Of a stretch of 64,000 bases of DNA, positions 1-8,036 are shown in pieces. Both the position numbers and the translations under genes were made by a program. The stretch's first letter is position 1, and every line of letters starts with the position of its first letter. The DNA is from [Clostridium] citroniae WAL-17108 (GTDB lineage: Bacteria > Bacillota > Clostridia > Lachnospirales > Lachnospiraceae). The notes under the pieces were generated by a model. It was not told where the DNA came from, ran no database searches, and saw nothing but the letters and a program-made list of their open reading frames with translations. The stretch is taken from contig NZ_JH376426.1 in the NCBI RefSeq assembly GCF_000233455.1, positions 118,496 to 182,495 of the forward strand, read 5' to 3'.

Positions 1-481
1 GGCCGCCTGTGAGGATATGCCGCGAAAGTCTATTGACATAAGCCCACGGATTATCCTGTCCAGCAGAAAAGGGGCAACTGCACCCTTTTCCTGCCTTCCG
101 GCGAGGATGGGTTCGGGCAAAGCCCGAAATCGGGTCAAGGGACGAGTCCCTTGTGGGGGTTGGGGCAAGGCCCCAAGATCTTAAAACCATTAATATCTGC
201 AATTTTCAAGGTTCGGTTGAGCCTATTTTTTAGACTCCGTTTTTTCATAGATTACTTGACACTACCCTTTCTCCAGAATAGGATACAAGGTACATCATAC
301 AAAAAGAAGTTTACTTTTTCCGTGAACTTTTTATTACATGTATCTTAATTATTTGTATGATGGATTCCCGATTTTTAAGTGGATTTTTTATCCAATTTAT
401 GGCATGATAATATGGATAGGTATATAATGGAAGTGTGAATTGAATGTCTGGATCCTTCCAACACATAAGGAGGTAACTAAC
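1..481. other. Intergenic edge region without a recognisable gene
   Basis: No convincing gene was found in these 481 bases. A short open frame from base 2 to 182 runs in from outside the window and could be the 3' end of a gene, but I do not recognise its product and low-complexity hairpins dominate its second half. The stretch from about 190 to 420 is AT-rich and probably carries the promoter of the DUF975 gene; a TATAAT-like hexamer lies at 423-428, without a good -35 partner. Confidence 0.4.
67..176. repeat. Run of four consecutive small hairpins
   Basis: Four perfect stem-loops follow each other. AAAAGGG pairs with CCCTTTT (67-73/83-89), TTCGGGC with GCCCGAA (112-118/122-128), CAAGGGA with TCCCTTG (136-142/147-153), and TTGGGGC with GCCCCAA (160-166/170-176). 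The last three have loops of three or four bases and are separated by seven or eight bases. This is not a normal single terminator, because no T-run follows. It could be the structured 3' end of an element or gene lying outside the window. Confidence 0.55.
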
Positions 482-1207
482 TTGGCTAGCAGAGCAGAAT
501 TAAAAGCGCGGGCAAAAGCATGTTTAAAAAAATACTATTGGATGGCTCTTTTGGTGAGCCTTGTGGCAACCATATTGGGCGGAGGCGGCAATACCTCCGT
601 TAATTTCAGTATACCGGGCCGTTCCGGCTCCCGTTATCTGACGGAAGACTTTGATCTGGCGGCCCTGATCGCTGTTATGTTCATCGTTATCATCATGTCT
701 GTCATCATTTTTATTGTATGTGTCCTGATACAGACCTTTCTGAGCAACGTGGTGCGGGTGGGACTGTGCTCCTACTTTATTGAAAGCAGGCAGAGACAGG
801 CGGACGCGGGCTTTGAACGCCTGTTTTACGGATTTGGCGGCGGCAGATATCTTAAGATCGTAAAGGCAATGTTTATGAAGGACCTGATCATATTCGGCTG
901 GACCCTGCTTCTCATCATTCCCGGCATTATCAAGACATACCAGTACGCAATGGTTCCATATATCCTGGCCGAATACCCGGATATGGATTACCGCAGCGCC
1001 CTGGACCAGAGCAGAAACATGATGGATGGGCACAAATTCCAGTTCTTTGTATTGCAGCTGTCCTTTATCGGCTGGGAAATTCTAGGTATACTGGCATGCT
1101 GTATCGGTATCATCTTTGTGCTTCCTTATGAAAATGCAACCTATGCGGAATATTATGAGGAATTAAAACAGATGGGGTACAGACAGGAATATAACGGAAC
1201 TTACTGA
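482..1207 (+). CDS. DUF975 family integral membrane protein
   Basis: This 241-residue protein has at least four hydrophobic segments and the hallmarks of DUF975: an N-terminal RAELKARAK-type amphipathic start, a central IPGIIKTYQYAMVPYILAE segment followed by proline and acidic residues, and an acidic, tyrosine-rich C-terminus (ENATYAEYYEELK). I chose the TTG at 482 because AAGGAGG lies at 467-473 with ideal spacing; the upstream ATG at 440 has no ribosome-binding site and would add a non-conserved stretch. The function of DUF975 is not established. The gene stands alone and is followed by a hairpin terminator. Confidence 0.85.
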   Translation: MASRAELKARAKACLKKYYWMALLVSLVATILGGGGNTSVNFSIPGRSGSRYLTEDFDLAALIAVMFIVIIMSVIIFIVCVLIQTFLSNVVRVGLCSYFIESRQRQADAGFERLFYGFGGGRYLKIVKAMFMKDLIIFGWTLLLIIPGIIKTYQYAMVPYILAEYPDMDYRSALDQSRNMMDGHKFQFFVLQLSFIGWEILGILACCIGIIFVLPYENATYAEYYEELKQMGYRQEYNGTY

Positions 1208-1282
1208 TACAGTCCAGAAGACAGGGCTTACCGGTATGGTCCAGAAGACGGAAATTGCCGGTACGGTCCATAAGACGGAAAA
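1205..1282 (+). repeat. Degenerate ~26-bp tandem repeat after the DUF975 stop
   Basis: About three copies of a 26-base unit lie head to tail directly after the stop codon, starting near 1205, 1231 and 1257. They share the core GGTCCAGAAGACGGAAA with substitutions. The last copy runs into the terminator hairpin. Confidence 0.6.
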
Positions 1283-1326
1283 AGCAGGATTTCAGGGAGG
1301 CAAATCCCTGTAAATCCTGTTTTTTA
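1279..1326. terminator. Bidirectional rho-independent terminator
   Basis: A two-tier hairpin has an outer stem AGCAGGATTT/AAATCCTG and an inner stem CAGGGA/TCCCTG. It is flanked by A-runs on one side and T-runs on the other. It separates the DUF975 gene (+) from the convergent dehydratase gene (-) and can serve both. Confidence 0.75.
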
Positions 1327-1390
1327 GTTTTGGGACAGCGGCGGATCGGTCTATCCCGGGATGGTTCCCGTCACAGTGCAGTTACATCCA

Positions 1391-3130
1391 TCACAGTCCG
1401 GTCACATCGATCACAGCTCCTGTATCCGCCGAACTGACCAGGGCAGCGTATTTGGCCAACGCAGGTTTTCTGGGCTTTCTCACAGGAACAAAGGCCATTT
1501 TTCTTTTCTCCAGTTCCTCCTGGGACACTTCAAGGTGAAGGCCGCGGCCTGCAATATCGATTTCGATCACGTCCCCATCTTCCACCAGTCCGATGGGACC
1601 TCCCGAGGCGGCTTCCGGGGACACATGGCCCACGCAGGGACCGTGGGTGGCCCCGGAAAAGCGGCCGTCCGTTACCAGGGCGCAATCCTCATCCATTCCC
1701 CGTCCCATAATCAGAGCCGTGGTGGAGAGCATTTCCCTCATCCCCGGCCCTCCCTTGGGTCCTTCATATCGGATCACAATCACGGTTCCCTTTTCAACCG
1801 TATTGTTGCTGATGGCTTCGTCCGCCTCCTCCATGGAGTTGAATACACGGGCTTTCCCCTTAAAATGATACATGGAAGATTTAACCCCCGACTGCTTGAC
1901 CACGGCGCCCCTTGGCGCCAGATTTCCGCGGAGCACCGCGATGCCGCCCTCAGGCTTCTGGGGGGATTCCATGCTCTTTAACACATCATCAGGAGCGGCT
2001 TTGACCTGTTGAAGCAGTTCCCTTAAGGTGCTGCCTGTTACCGTAAGTACATCCCCGTGGATCCTGCTCTCTATGGTTTTTAACACGGCTGAGATCCCGC
2101 CGCTTGCATCCAGTGATACAATGGGGTATTTTCCGGAGGGCTGCAGGTTACACACAAAGGGAACCTGCCGGCTGATCCGGTCAAAATCCTCCAGGTCCAG
2201 CTTTACTCCTGCCTCATGGGCAATTGCCATCAGGTGCAGGACCAGGTTGGTGGAGGAACCAGTGGCCATGGCTCCGGCAACACCGTTCAGCATGGACTCC
2301 CGGGTGAGGATCTTCCTGGGTGTGATCCCCTTTCTCAGGAGTTCCATCACACATCTGCCTGATGCCTTGGCAATCCGCTTTCTCTTGTTGGATACCGCTG
2401 GTGCTGTCCCTGCTCCGGGCAGGGCCATGCCCAGCACCTCCGTGAGCATACACATGGAATTGGCGGTTCCCAGGTGGGCACAGCTTCCAACCGTTGGAAG
2501 GGCTGCTTTCTCAGCCTCCTTCATCTCCTCCACAGTCACAGTCCCCATTTCCACACGTCCGGGATATTCCCTGAGTTCAGAGGAACAAAACAGCGGATTG
2601 CCCCCCACATTTCCGGGAAGCATGGGGCCGCCCGGCACAATGACGGCCGGGATATCCAGCCTGGCGGCCGCCATCAGCATGCCCGGTATGATCTTGTCAC
2701 ATCCCGGCAGCAGCACCATTGCGTCAAAATGATGGGCCTCCACCACCATTTCCACGGAATCGGCGATCAGGTCCCTGCTGGCCAGCGGATAACACATCCC
2801 CTTATGCCCTTGGCACAGGCCATCGCAGATAGCGATCGTCTCCGACTGCCTTGGTACGCCTCCCGCCTCTATGATCCCCTGTTTCACATACTCTGCCAGT
2901 TCACGCAGATGCACATGCCCGGGCACCATTTCGCTGAAGGAACCGATGACCGCCACAAAAGGCTTTTTCATATCCTCCTCATCCATACCCGCGGCATACA
3001 AAAGCGCCCTCTGCCCCGACCGCCCAAGGCCATTGGTCAGAGTGCTGCTGCGGTATTTCCTGTCTTTCATCTCAAACGCATCTTCGTAGTTCTTTTTGTA
3101 GTCCTCTTTGTACTCCATATCGTACTCCAT
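1391..3130 (-). CDS. Dihydroxy-acid dehydratase family (IlvD/Edd)
   Basis: The 579-residue protein is a full-length member of the IlvD/Edd family of Fe-S dehydratases, which convert 2,3-dihydroxy acids or aldonates to 2-keto acids. Visible signatures are ICDG (Cys about 102), LPGCDKIIPG (Cys about 144), VGSCAHLGTANSM (Cys about 217) and the C-terminal DGRFSGATHGPCVGH block followed by EAASGGPIGLVEDGD. The three cysteines fit the Fe-S cluster ligands of the family. The start is supported by AAGGAGGG just upstream. No other ilv gene is nearby and a LysR regulator is divergent, so a catabolic role (sugar-acid dehydratase) is as likely as valine/isoleucine synthesis. I therefore leave the choice of substrate open. 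Confidence 0.9.
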   Translation of the reverse strand: MEYDMEYKEDYKKNYEDAFEMKDRKYRSSTLTNGLGRSGQRALLYAAGMDEEDMKKPFVAVIGSFSEMVPGHVHLRELAEYVKQGIIEAGGVPRQSETIAICDGLCQGHKGMCYPLASRDLIADSVEMVVEAHHFDAMVLLPGCDKIIPGMLMAAARLDIPAVIVPGGPMLPGNVGGNPLFCSSELREYPGRVEMGTVTVEEMKEAEKAALPTVGSCAHLGTANSMCMLTEVLGMALPGAGTAPAVSNKRKRIAKASGRCVMELLRKGITPRKILTRESMLNGVAGAMATGSSTNLVLHLMAIAHEAGVKLDLEDFDRISRQVPFVCNLQPSGKYPIVSLDASGGISAVLKTIESRIHGDVLTVTGSTLRELLQQVKAAPDDVLKSMESPQKPEGGIAVLRGNLAPRGAVVKQSGVKSSMYHFKGKARVFNSMEEADEAISNNTVEKGTVIVIRYEGPKGGPGMREMLSTTALIMGRGMDEDCALVTDGRFSGATHGPCVGHVSPEAASGGPIGLVEDGDVIEIDIAGRGLHLEVSQEELEKRKMAFVPVRKPRKPALAKYAALVSSADTGAVIDVTGL

Positions 3131-3165
3131 AACACCCTCCTTATATGCAGTTGCTTACTGTATAG

Positions 3166-3268
3166 GTAACGGTTCAGGACGGTTCATTTTCTTGACCGGA
3201 AAAGCCGGTCAAGAAGCATCGGATGTTCCCTCTATTTCACCCATTTTCCCGCCGTCCTTAACTGTTAC
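3166..3268 (-). mobile_element. MITE-like element, short copy
   Basis: This 103-bp element has imperfect 18-bp terminal inverted repeats (3166-3183 and 3251-3268, 15 of 18 matching). It carries an internal perfect hairpin with an 11-bp stem (TTCTTGACCGG, 3189-3199 with 3205-3215). It is an inverted relative of the element at 5222-5372: about 60 bases around the hairpin and the GAAAATGGGT block are shared almost base for base. It codes for nothing and lies between the promoter and start codon of the ilvD-type gene, so it should be part of that mRNA leader. Confidence 0.7.
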
Positions 3269-3274
3269 GTGTAT

Positions 3275-3303
3275 ATTATAATTCGTTACCTTTGATAAGT
3301 AAA
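3275..3303 (-). promoter_or_regulatory. Candidate promoter of the ilvD-type gene
   Basis: On the minus strand TTTACT (-35, 3298-3303) and TATAAT (-10, 3275-3280) are separated by 17 bases. The predicted transcription start falls at the edge of the MITE-like element, about 140 bases before the start codon. Confidence 0.5.
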
Positions 3304-3320
3304 ATTAATAGTTTTACGCT

Positions 3321-3343
3321 TACTGTTAATTTTTTTAACAGTA
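3321..3343. promoter_or_regulatory. Inverted repeat, probable LysR operator
   Basis: TACTGTTAA (3321-3329) and TTAACAGTA (3335-3343) form a perfect 9-bp inverted repeat with a 5-base spacer. It sits in the divergent region between the dehydratase and the LysR gene, just upstream of the dehydratase -35. This is the usual place for a LysR-type activator site. Confidence 0.5.
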
Positions 3344-3414
3344 TCTTTCCTGCCCTGTTGTATTTCCCCACATTTCCATTTATAATTAAGGTAGTGGAGC
3401 ACAAGGAGGTTTTC

Positions 3415-4341
3415 ATGAATCTAAAGGAGATAGAGTATATTGTAAAAATCGCGGAGGAGCGCAATGTGACAAGGGCGGCAAAAAAACTGTTCCTCACCCC
3501 CTCTGCCCTGAACCAGCAGCTGCTCCATCTGGAACGCGAGATCGGCACGCCCCTCTTTTTCCGTTCGCGCACCGGATGGTCTCCCACGGAAGCCGGGGAG
3601 GTCTACCTCAGCGCTGCCAGGGAAATGCTGCGTCTAAAGCGTGAGACCTATCATCGCCTCCAGGATATCACTGACGCAAAAAAAGGCTCTCTCTCCATCG
3701 GTTTCCCGCCGGAAAGAGGCGCCCACATGTTCACCAGTATCTATCCTGTTTTTCATAAAGAGTATCCAGGTATTGTGATCAATGTATCGGAGGTAAGCGT
3801 CCGAAGGCAGCAGCAGATGATCATCCAGGGCAGCCTGGACATAGGGTTCATGACCCTGCAGGATAATCAGCGCACAGATGATGAGTATCTGCCTATCAGC
3901 ACCGAGGAGCTGGTGCTGGCCGTCCCGTCCGTCCATCCCCTGTGCAGCCAGGCAAAGCCCGGCGGCAAGGGTCCTTATCCGGAACTGGATCTGGAAGGCC
4001 TTAAGTACGAACCCTTTGCCCTGATGTACAGGGAATCCACCATCCGCCAATGGGTTGACACCATCTTCCGGCAGGCAGGCTTTGTTCCCAATGTACTGTT
4101 TGAGACAGCCAGGGCCCGGACCATTCTCCATATGGTGGGAGCGAGGATGTGCTGCGGCCTGGTGCCTGAGTCTGATACACTGGCTCTGCGGGAGGATGTA
4201 TCCTATTTTTGCCTGCCGGACCACCCTTCATGGAAGATTGTGGCCAGCTACCGCAAAAACAGTTACCTGAGCAGTCCTGCCATGTACCTGGTCCAGCTGG
4301 CATCACAGTATTGGCAGGATCCTAGCAGAGTTTCTCCATAA
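3415..4341 (+). CDS. LysR-family transcriptional regulator
   Basis: The 308-residue protein has an N-terminal winged helix-turn-helix (MNLKEIEYIVKIAEERNVTR, then AAKKLFLTPSALNQQLLHLE, residues about 1-60) and a LysR substrate-binding domain (about 90-295). The ATG at 3415 follows AAGGAGG at 3403-3409; the open frame extends upstream but without a start signal. It is divergent from the dehydratase gene, with a perfect inverted repeat between them, so it most likely controls that gene in response to its substrate or product. The 3' end overlaps the convergent rpiR-type gene by 20 bases. Confidence 0.9.
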   Translation: MNLKEIEYIVKIAEERNVTRAAKKLFLTPSALNQQLLHLEREIGTPLFFRSRTGWSPTEAGEVYLSAAREMLRLKRETYHRLQDITDAKKGSLSIGFPPERGAHMFTSIYPVFHKEYPGIVINVSEVSVRRQQQMIIQGSLDIGFMTLQDNQRTDDEYLPISTEELVLAVPSVHPLCSQAKPGGKGPYPELDLEGLKYEPFALMYRESTIRQWVDTIFRQAGFVPNVLFETARARTILHMVGARMCCGLVPESDTLALREDVSYFCLPDHPSWKIVASYRKNSYLSSPAMYLVQLASQYWQDPSRVSP

Positions 4342-5176
4342 CTGAGGCCGATGTCTTTTCATTGTTCACACTGCAGGTATCATAGTATCTTCTGTAATAC
4401 TCGGTGTACAAAAGGTCAATGAGGAACAGCTGGCTGATCTCCGCCGATGAAGAACCAGCCTGCAGCGGACTTTCATTGGCGCCGCACAGCAGTACCATGT
4501 CGCCGTAAGCAGTCAGAGGGGACTTGACGAAACGGGTGATACATACAATTTCCGCCCCTGCCTGCTTGGCCAGCTGCGCCACATGGATGGTATCCTTGGT
4601 GGCTCCCGAATAGGAGAACACCACAGCCACCTCACCCTTGGTCATGGTGGAGGCCATCATGGCCTGGATATGGGAGTCTGATGCGCAGTACACCTTGGAC
4701 TCTATTTTAAGGAATTTGTCGGCCGCCTTCATGGCCGTGGTCATGCTGGTGCCCACGCCGTAAAAACAGATGCGCGTGGCGTTGTGGAAACACTGAATAA
4801 CCTGTTCAAAATGGTCTCTCTTAAGAAGTGATTGGGTCTCCTTAAGTGCGTTTATATTGGAAGCAAGCACCTTCTGGACCACCTCGTCAAAGGTGTCATC
4901 CAGGTCGATATCCCCTTCCATCTGTCCCATGCCCTGCCTGCCCTCATTAAGGCTCAGGGACAGAAGCATTTTAAATTCCTGATACCCTTTGCAGTTCATG
5001 GTCTTGCAAAACCGGAACACACTGGTATCACCCACGTTGCAGACCTCGGCCAGTTCCGTGATGGACATGAACAGAACTTTTTTAGGATAGTTGAGGATAT
5101 AGTCCGCCACCTTTTTTTCCGCTTTTGTAAACTGGTTGTACTCTCCTCTGATCCTCACTAAAAAATCCGCTGTCAT
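4322..5176 (-). CDS. RpiR-family transcriptional regulator (HTH + SIS)
   Basis: The 284-residue protein has an N-terminal HTH_6 domain (about 1-75; it includes FTKAEKKVADYILNYPKK and the motif NVGDTSVFRFCKTMNCKGYQ). A SIS sugar-phosphate-binding domain follows (about 125-255; FYGVGTSMTTAMKAADKFL and VVFSYSGATKDTIHVAQLAK). Family members sense sugar phosphates and repress or activate carbohydrate genes. The start at 5176 is set by AAGGAGG at 5184-5190; an upstream in-frame ATG lacks such a site. A MITE-like element lies in its leader. No obvious target operon is adjacent. Confidence 0.9.
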   Translation of the reverse strand: MTADFLVRIRGEYNQFTKAEKKVADYILNYPKKVLFMSITELAEVCNVGDTSVFRFCKTMNCKGYQEFKMLLSLSLNEGRQGMGQMEGDIDLDDTFDEVVQKVLASNINALKETQSLLKRDHFEQVIQCFHNATRICFYGVGTSMTTAMKAADKFLKIESKVYCASDSHIQAMMASTMTKGEVAVVFSYSGATKDTIHVAQLAKQAGAEIVCITRFVKSPLTAYGDMVLLCGANESPLQAGSSSAEISQLFLIDLLYTEYYRRYYDTCSVNNEKTSASVMEKLC

Positions 5177-5221
5177 TTGCCTTCCTCCTTTGGCTGCCCG
5201 AAGCCTGAAAAATAAATTTAT

Positions 5222-5372
5222 TAACAGTTCAGAACGGCGTGAAAATGGGTACAAAAGCGGGCGTTAAGCTTGCTCATAAGTCCGTTTTTGCACCCATTTT
5301 CACATTGGATGGACATCCGATGCTTCTTGACCGGCTTTTCCGGTCAAGAAGATGAGCCGTACTGAACAGTTA
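5222..5372 (+). mobile_element. MITE-like element, long copy
   Basis: This 151-bp element is bounded by imperfect 17-bp terminal inverted repeats (5222-5238 and 5356-5372, 15 of 17 matching). Inside are a perfect 12-bp stem (GTGAAAATGGGT at 5239-5250 with its complement at 5292-5303), a short stem around GGACATCC, and a perfect hairpin CTTCTTGACCGG/CCGGTCAAGAAG. The shorter element at 3166-3268 is related but inverted and lacks about 60 internal bases. Flanking A/T stretches (AAATAAATT and its complement) extend the symmetry; no clear target-site duplication was identified. It lies in the leader of the rpiR-type gene. Confidence 0.7.
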
Positions 5373-5384
5373 CAATTTATTTAT

Positions 5385-5413
5385 ATTATAAAAAAAAATA
5401 TTTCTTTTAGCAA
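5385..5413 (-). promoter_or_regulatory. Candidate promoter of the rpiR-type gene
   Basis: TTGCTA (5408-5413) and TATAAT (5385-5390) are spaced 17 bases apart on the minus strand. The start of transcription would fall next to the end of the MITE-like element, mirroring the arrangement at the dehydratase gene. Confidence 0.45.
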
Positions 5414-5431
5414 GAGAGGGGTGTACTTCTT

Positions 5432-5980
5432 ATGAAGCATTTGTCTAAAAAAGAACTTTTCTCAATTCCTAACCTGATGGGATATTTCCGCCTTGTCATG
5501 ATTCCGGTATTTGTATGGCTGTATCTCCACGCTGTGACGGACGCAGACTATTACAGGGCTGCCCTGGTCATGGGCATTTCCTCCATCACCGATATGTTTG
5601 ACGGTATGGTTGCCAGGAAATTCAACATGATCACGGAATTCGGCAAGTTCCTGGACCCTCTGGCCGACAAACTGACCCACGGCGCCATTCTTCTCTGCCT
5701 TTTAAGCCGCTATCCTCTGATCCTCCTGTTAGTCGTCCTTTTTGTGGCAAAGGAAGGGTTCATGCTCGTTATGGGCGCCATCAAGCTGCGCCAGGGCAAA
5801 AAGCTAGACGGCGCCATGTGGTTTGGGAAATGCTGCACCGCCCTGCTTTTTGTAGTCCTCTTCCTTTTCCTCCTGTTCCCCCATATGCCTATCCCTCTGG
5901 TCAATGGGCTGATCCTGCTGTGCGGGGTAGTGATGGCGGTGACTCTTGTGATGTATGTACGGGTGTTTAGACGGATGTAG
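5432..5980 (+). CDS. CDP-alcohol phosphatidyltransferase (PgsA-like)
   Basis: The 182-residue membrane protein carries the full CDP-alcohol phosphotransferase signature between residues about 53 and 80: D-x2-DG-x2-AR-x8-G-x3-D-x3-D, read in ITDMFDGMVARKF followed by GKFLDPLADK. Several hydrophobic helices follow. The family makes phosphatidylglycerol phosphate, cardiolipin or related lipids in the inner membrane. The length fits PgsA, but the housekeeping copy may be elsewhere, so the acceptor alcohol is inferred only from family membership. The ATG at 5432 follows GAGAGGGG. Confidence 0.85.
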   Translation: MKHLSKKELFSIPNLMGYFRLVMIPVFVWLYLHAVTDADYYRAALVMGISSITDMFDGMVARKFNMITEFGKFLDPLADKLTHGAILLCLLSRYPLILLLVVLFVAKEGFMLVMGAIKLRQGKKLDGAMWFGKCCTALLFVVLFLFLLFPHMPIPLVNGLILLCGVVMAVTLVMYVRVFRRM

Positions 5981-6066
5981 GGCCGGCCTTAAGCCGGTAT
6001 CCCCTCCTTGATCGCCGCTACAAACCTCCTTGTAATATCTCCTGGCTCATCGCACTCCTCCCCTTT

Positions 6067-6990
6067 CTAAAAATGGAACATATCCAGTTCCTCTGCCTGA
6101 TACTTTTCCTTAATTCTGAGAATCTCCTCCTTAAGGCCCGTGAGTTCTGAATCCTCATAGTTGTAGAACGGCTTTCTGGAGTACCCGGATTCCAGCCCTC
6201 TCCAGTTCATCATACCGTGGAGCACGGATGGGAAATCATATTTCAGGGCCGCGAAGATCACCTCATCCGCAATCTTCTGAAGCCTCATTCCTCCCTTGAT
6301 ATCGCTCGCCTCCACCTTGGCCAGAATCTTCTTGTACAGATCCGGGAACAGGTTGTAGAAGGAACCGATGATACCGTCCGCCCCTGCGCACATGCCGGAA
6401 AATGCCATCTCATCACAGCCTGAATAGATCATGAAATCACTGCCCAGCTTTTCCTTCAGGTATCCCATCTCATCATGGGATCTTGCCGTGTATTTGAGGC
6501 CGTGCACATTGGGAAGGTCCGCCAGCTTCAGCAACAGGCCCATGTCCATAAGCCCTGCCAGCTGGATGTTATAGACCACCATGGGAAGGGGCGTTGCCTC
6601 AGAGATATCTTTGTAATAGCTGTAAATATCATCCGCCCTGAACTTCCAATAGAAAGGAGGCACGGACGAAATGGCGTCCGCCCCTGCCTCATAGGCGTGC
6701 TTTGCCAGTTCAATGGATTTCTTTGTGCCAATATCCCCCACATGTACGATTACCGGAACCCGCCCTTTAACCTGATCGATCACAGTGTCCACCACCAGGT
6801 TCCGCTCCTCGGCGGTCATTGTAAAGCATTCTCCCGTACTGCCGGTGAGATAAAATCCGTCTGCTCCATGGTCCAGCATAAAATCCACCATACGTCTGGT
6901 GCACTGGATATCAACATTTTCCTCTTTGTCAAAAAATGTCATCATTGCCGGGATGACTCCCTTGATCTGTGTCATTTTAAATTTACTCAT
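6067..6990 (-). CDS. DapA/NanA-family aldolase, N-acetylneuraminate lyase-like
   Basis: The 307-residue TIM-barrel protein belongs to the class I aldolase/DHDPS superfamily. The Schiff-base lysine is K166 in HGLKYTARS and the partner tyrosine is Y140 in VVYNI; the substrate loop is GSTGECF (about 50-56). The motifs SSVPPFYWKF and YSGCDEMAFSGMCAGADGII resemble sialate lyases more than dihydrodipicolinate synthases. The gene overlaps the stop of the preceding ABC ATPase gene by 8 bases and is the last gene of the opp-type operon, so the enzyme probably cleaves the compound imported by that transporter. A 2-keto-3-deoxy-aldonate aldolase is the main alternative. Confidence 0.8.
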   Translation of the reverse strand: MSKFKMTQIKGVIPAMMTFFDKEENVDIQCTRRMVDFMLDHGADGFYLTGSTGECFTMTAEERNLVVDTVIDQVKGRVPVIVHVGDIGTKKSIELAKHAYEAGADAISSVPPFYWKFRADDIYSYYKDISEATPLPMVVYNIQLAGLMDMGLLLKLADLPNVHGLKYTARSHDEMGYLKEKLGSDFMIYSGCDEMAFSGMCAGADGIIGSFYNLFPDLYKKILAKVEASDIKGGMRLQKIADEVIFAALKYDFPSVLHGMMNWRGLESGYSRKPFYNYEDSELTGLKEEILRIKEKYQAEELDMFHF

Positions 6991-8032
6991 GATTGCCTCC
7001 TGTTGTTTGAACCTCTTTCTTTGCAGCTGCCTGCTCGCTGACGCGGTGGCAGCATACCATATGTTCCCTCCCTTCCTGCATGATAATGGTGGGATGGGGT
7101 ATCTCGGTCCTGCATTTTTCCATACACTCCGGGCACCTTGGGTGGAAGGTGCAGCCGGACGGCGGGTTCACCGGGCTGGGTACATCGCCCTGAAGCGGGA
7201 TCCTCTTGCGCCTCTTATCTATATCCGCAATGGGAATCGCGCTGAGCAGCGCCTTTGTGTAAGGATGGAGCGTATGTTCAAATAGCTCTTCCGTATCCGC
7301 CATCTCCACTACCCGCCCCAGGTACATGACCACGATCCGGTCACTGATGTATTCCACCACGGACAGGTCATGGGTGATAAACATGTAAGTGAGGCCGCGC
7401 TCCACCTGGAGCTTTTTCAGAAGCTGCAGCACCTGGGCCTGAATGGATACGTCCAGGGCCGACACAGCCTCATCGCACACAATAAATTCAGGGGATACGG
7501 ACAAGGCTCTGGCTATACCGATCCTCTGCCTCTGGCCGCCTGAAAACTCATTGGGATACCGCTCCATGTACTCCGGAGGCAGGTTAACTGCTTCCAGAAG
7601 CTTTGCTATCTTTTCCTTCCTGACCTTTTTGCTCCTCTCCCCAAACCGGATCAGGGGTTCCTGCATGGAACCGAATATGGTAAAGGACGGATTTAGGGAG
7701 GAATATGGATCCTGGAACACGATCTGCATCTTGCACCGGGCTTCATCCAGCTCCCTCTTATTCATACCGATCAGCTCCCTCTCCCCTGTCTCAAAGGAAT
7801 ATCGGATACTGCCCTCCGTGGGTTTGATCAGCTGAAGGATACTTTTCCCCAGGGTGGTCTTGCCGCAGCCGCTTTCTCCTACCACACCCAGTATTTCCCC
7901 CTTGTATATGTCAAGGTTCACATCATCCACTGCCTTCACATACCCCACGGTCCGCTTAAATACCCCCTGTTTCACAGGGTAATACGTCTTCAGGCCGTTT
8001 ACCTTAATGAGCACATCCTTTTTGTCTGCCAT
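6983..8032 (-). CDS. Oligopeptide-type ABC transporter ATP-binding protein (OppF/DppF)
   Basis: This 349-residue ATPase has Walker A GESGCGKTT (about 53-61), the signature FSGGQRQRIGIARAL, Walker B FIVCDEAVSALD, the switch histidine in ITHD, and the C-terminal oligopeptide-transporter extension with cysteines (GCTFHPRCPECMEKC) typical of the OppD/OppF class. It starts 4 bases after the stop of the partner ATPase and overlaps the aldolase downstream, so the two are translationally coupled. It energises the permease pair encoded by the next genes upstream in the operon. Confidence 0.93.
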   Translation of the reverse strand: MADKKDVLIKVNGLKTYYPVKQGVFKRTVGYVKAVDDVNLDIYKGEILGVVGESGCGKTTLGKSILQLIKPTEGSIRYSFETGERELIGMNKRELDEARCKMQIVFQDPYSSLNPSFTIFGSMQEPLIRFGERSKKVRKEKIAKLLEAVNLPPEYMERYPNEFSGGQRQRIGIARALSVSPEFIVCDEAVSALDVSIQAQVLQLLKKLQVERGLTYMFITHDLSVVEYISDRIVVMYLGRVVEMADTEELFEHTLHPYTKALLSAIPIADIDKRRKRIPLQGDVPSPVNPPSGCTFHPRCPECMEKCRTEIPHPTIIMQEGREHMVCCHRVSEQAAAKKEVQTTGGNHE

Positions 8033-8036
8033 TATC

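Noticed and set aside
1391..3130. Phosphogluconate dehydratase (Edd) as a firm call
   Set aside because: The family is clear, but no residue I can read separates Edd, IlvD and aldonate dehydratases; no Entner-Doudoroff aldolase is adjacent.
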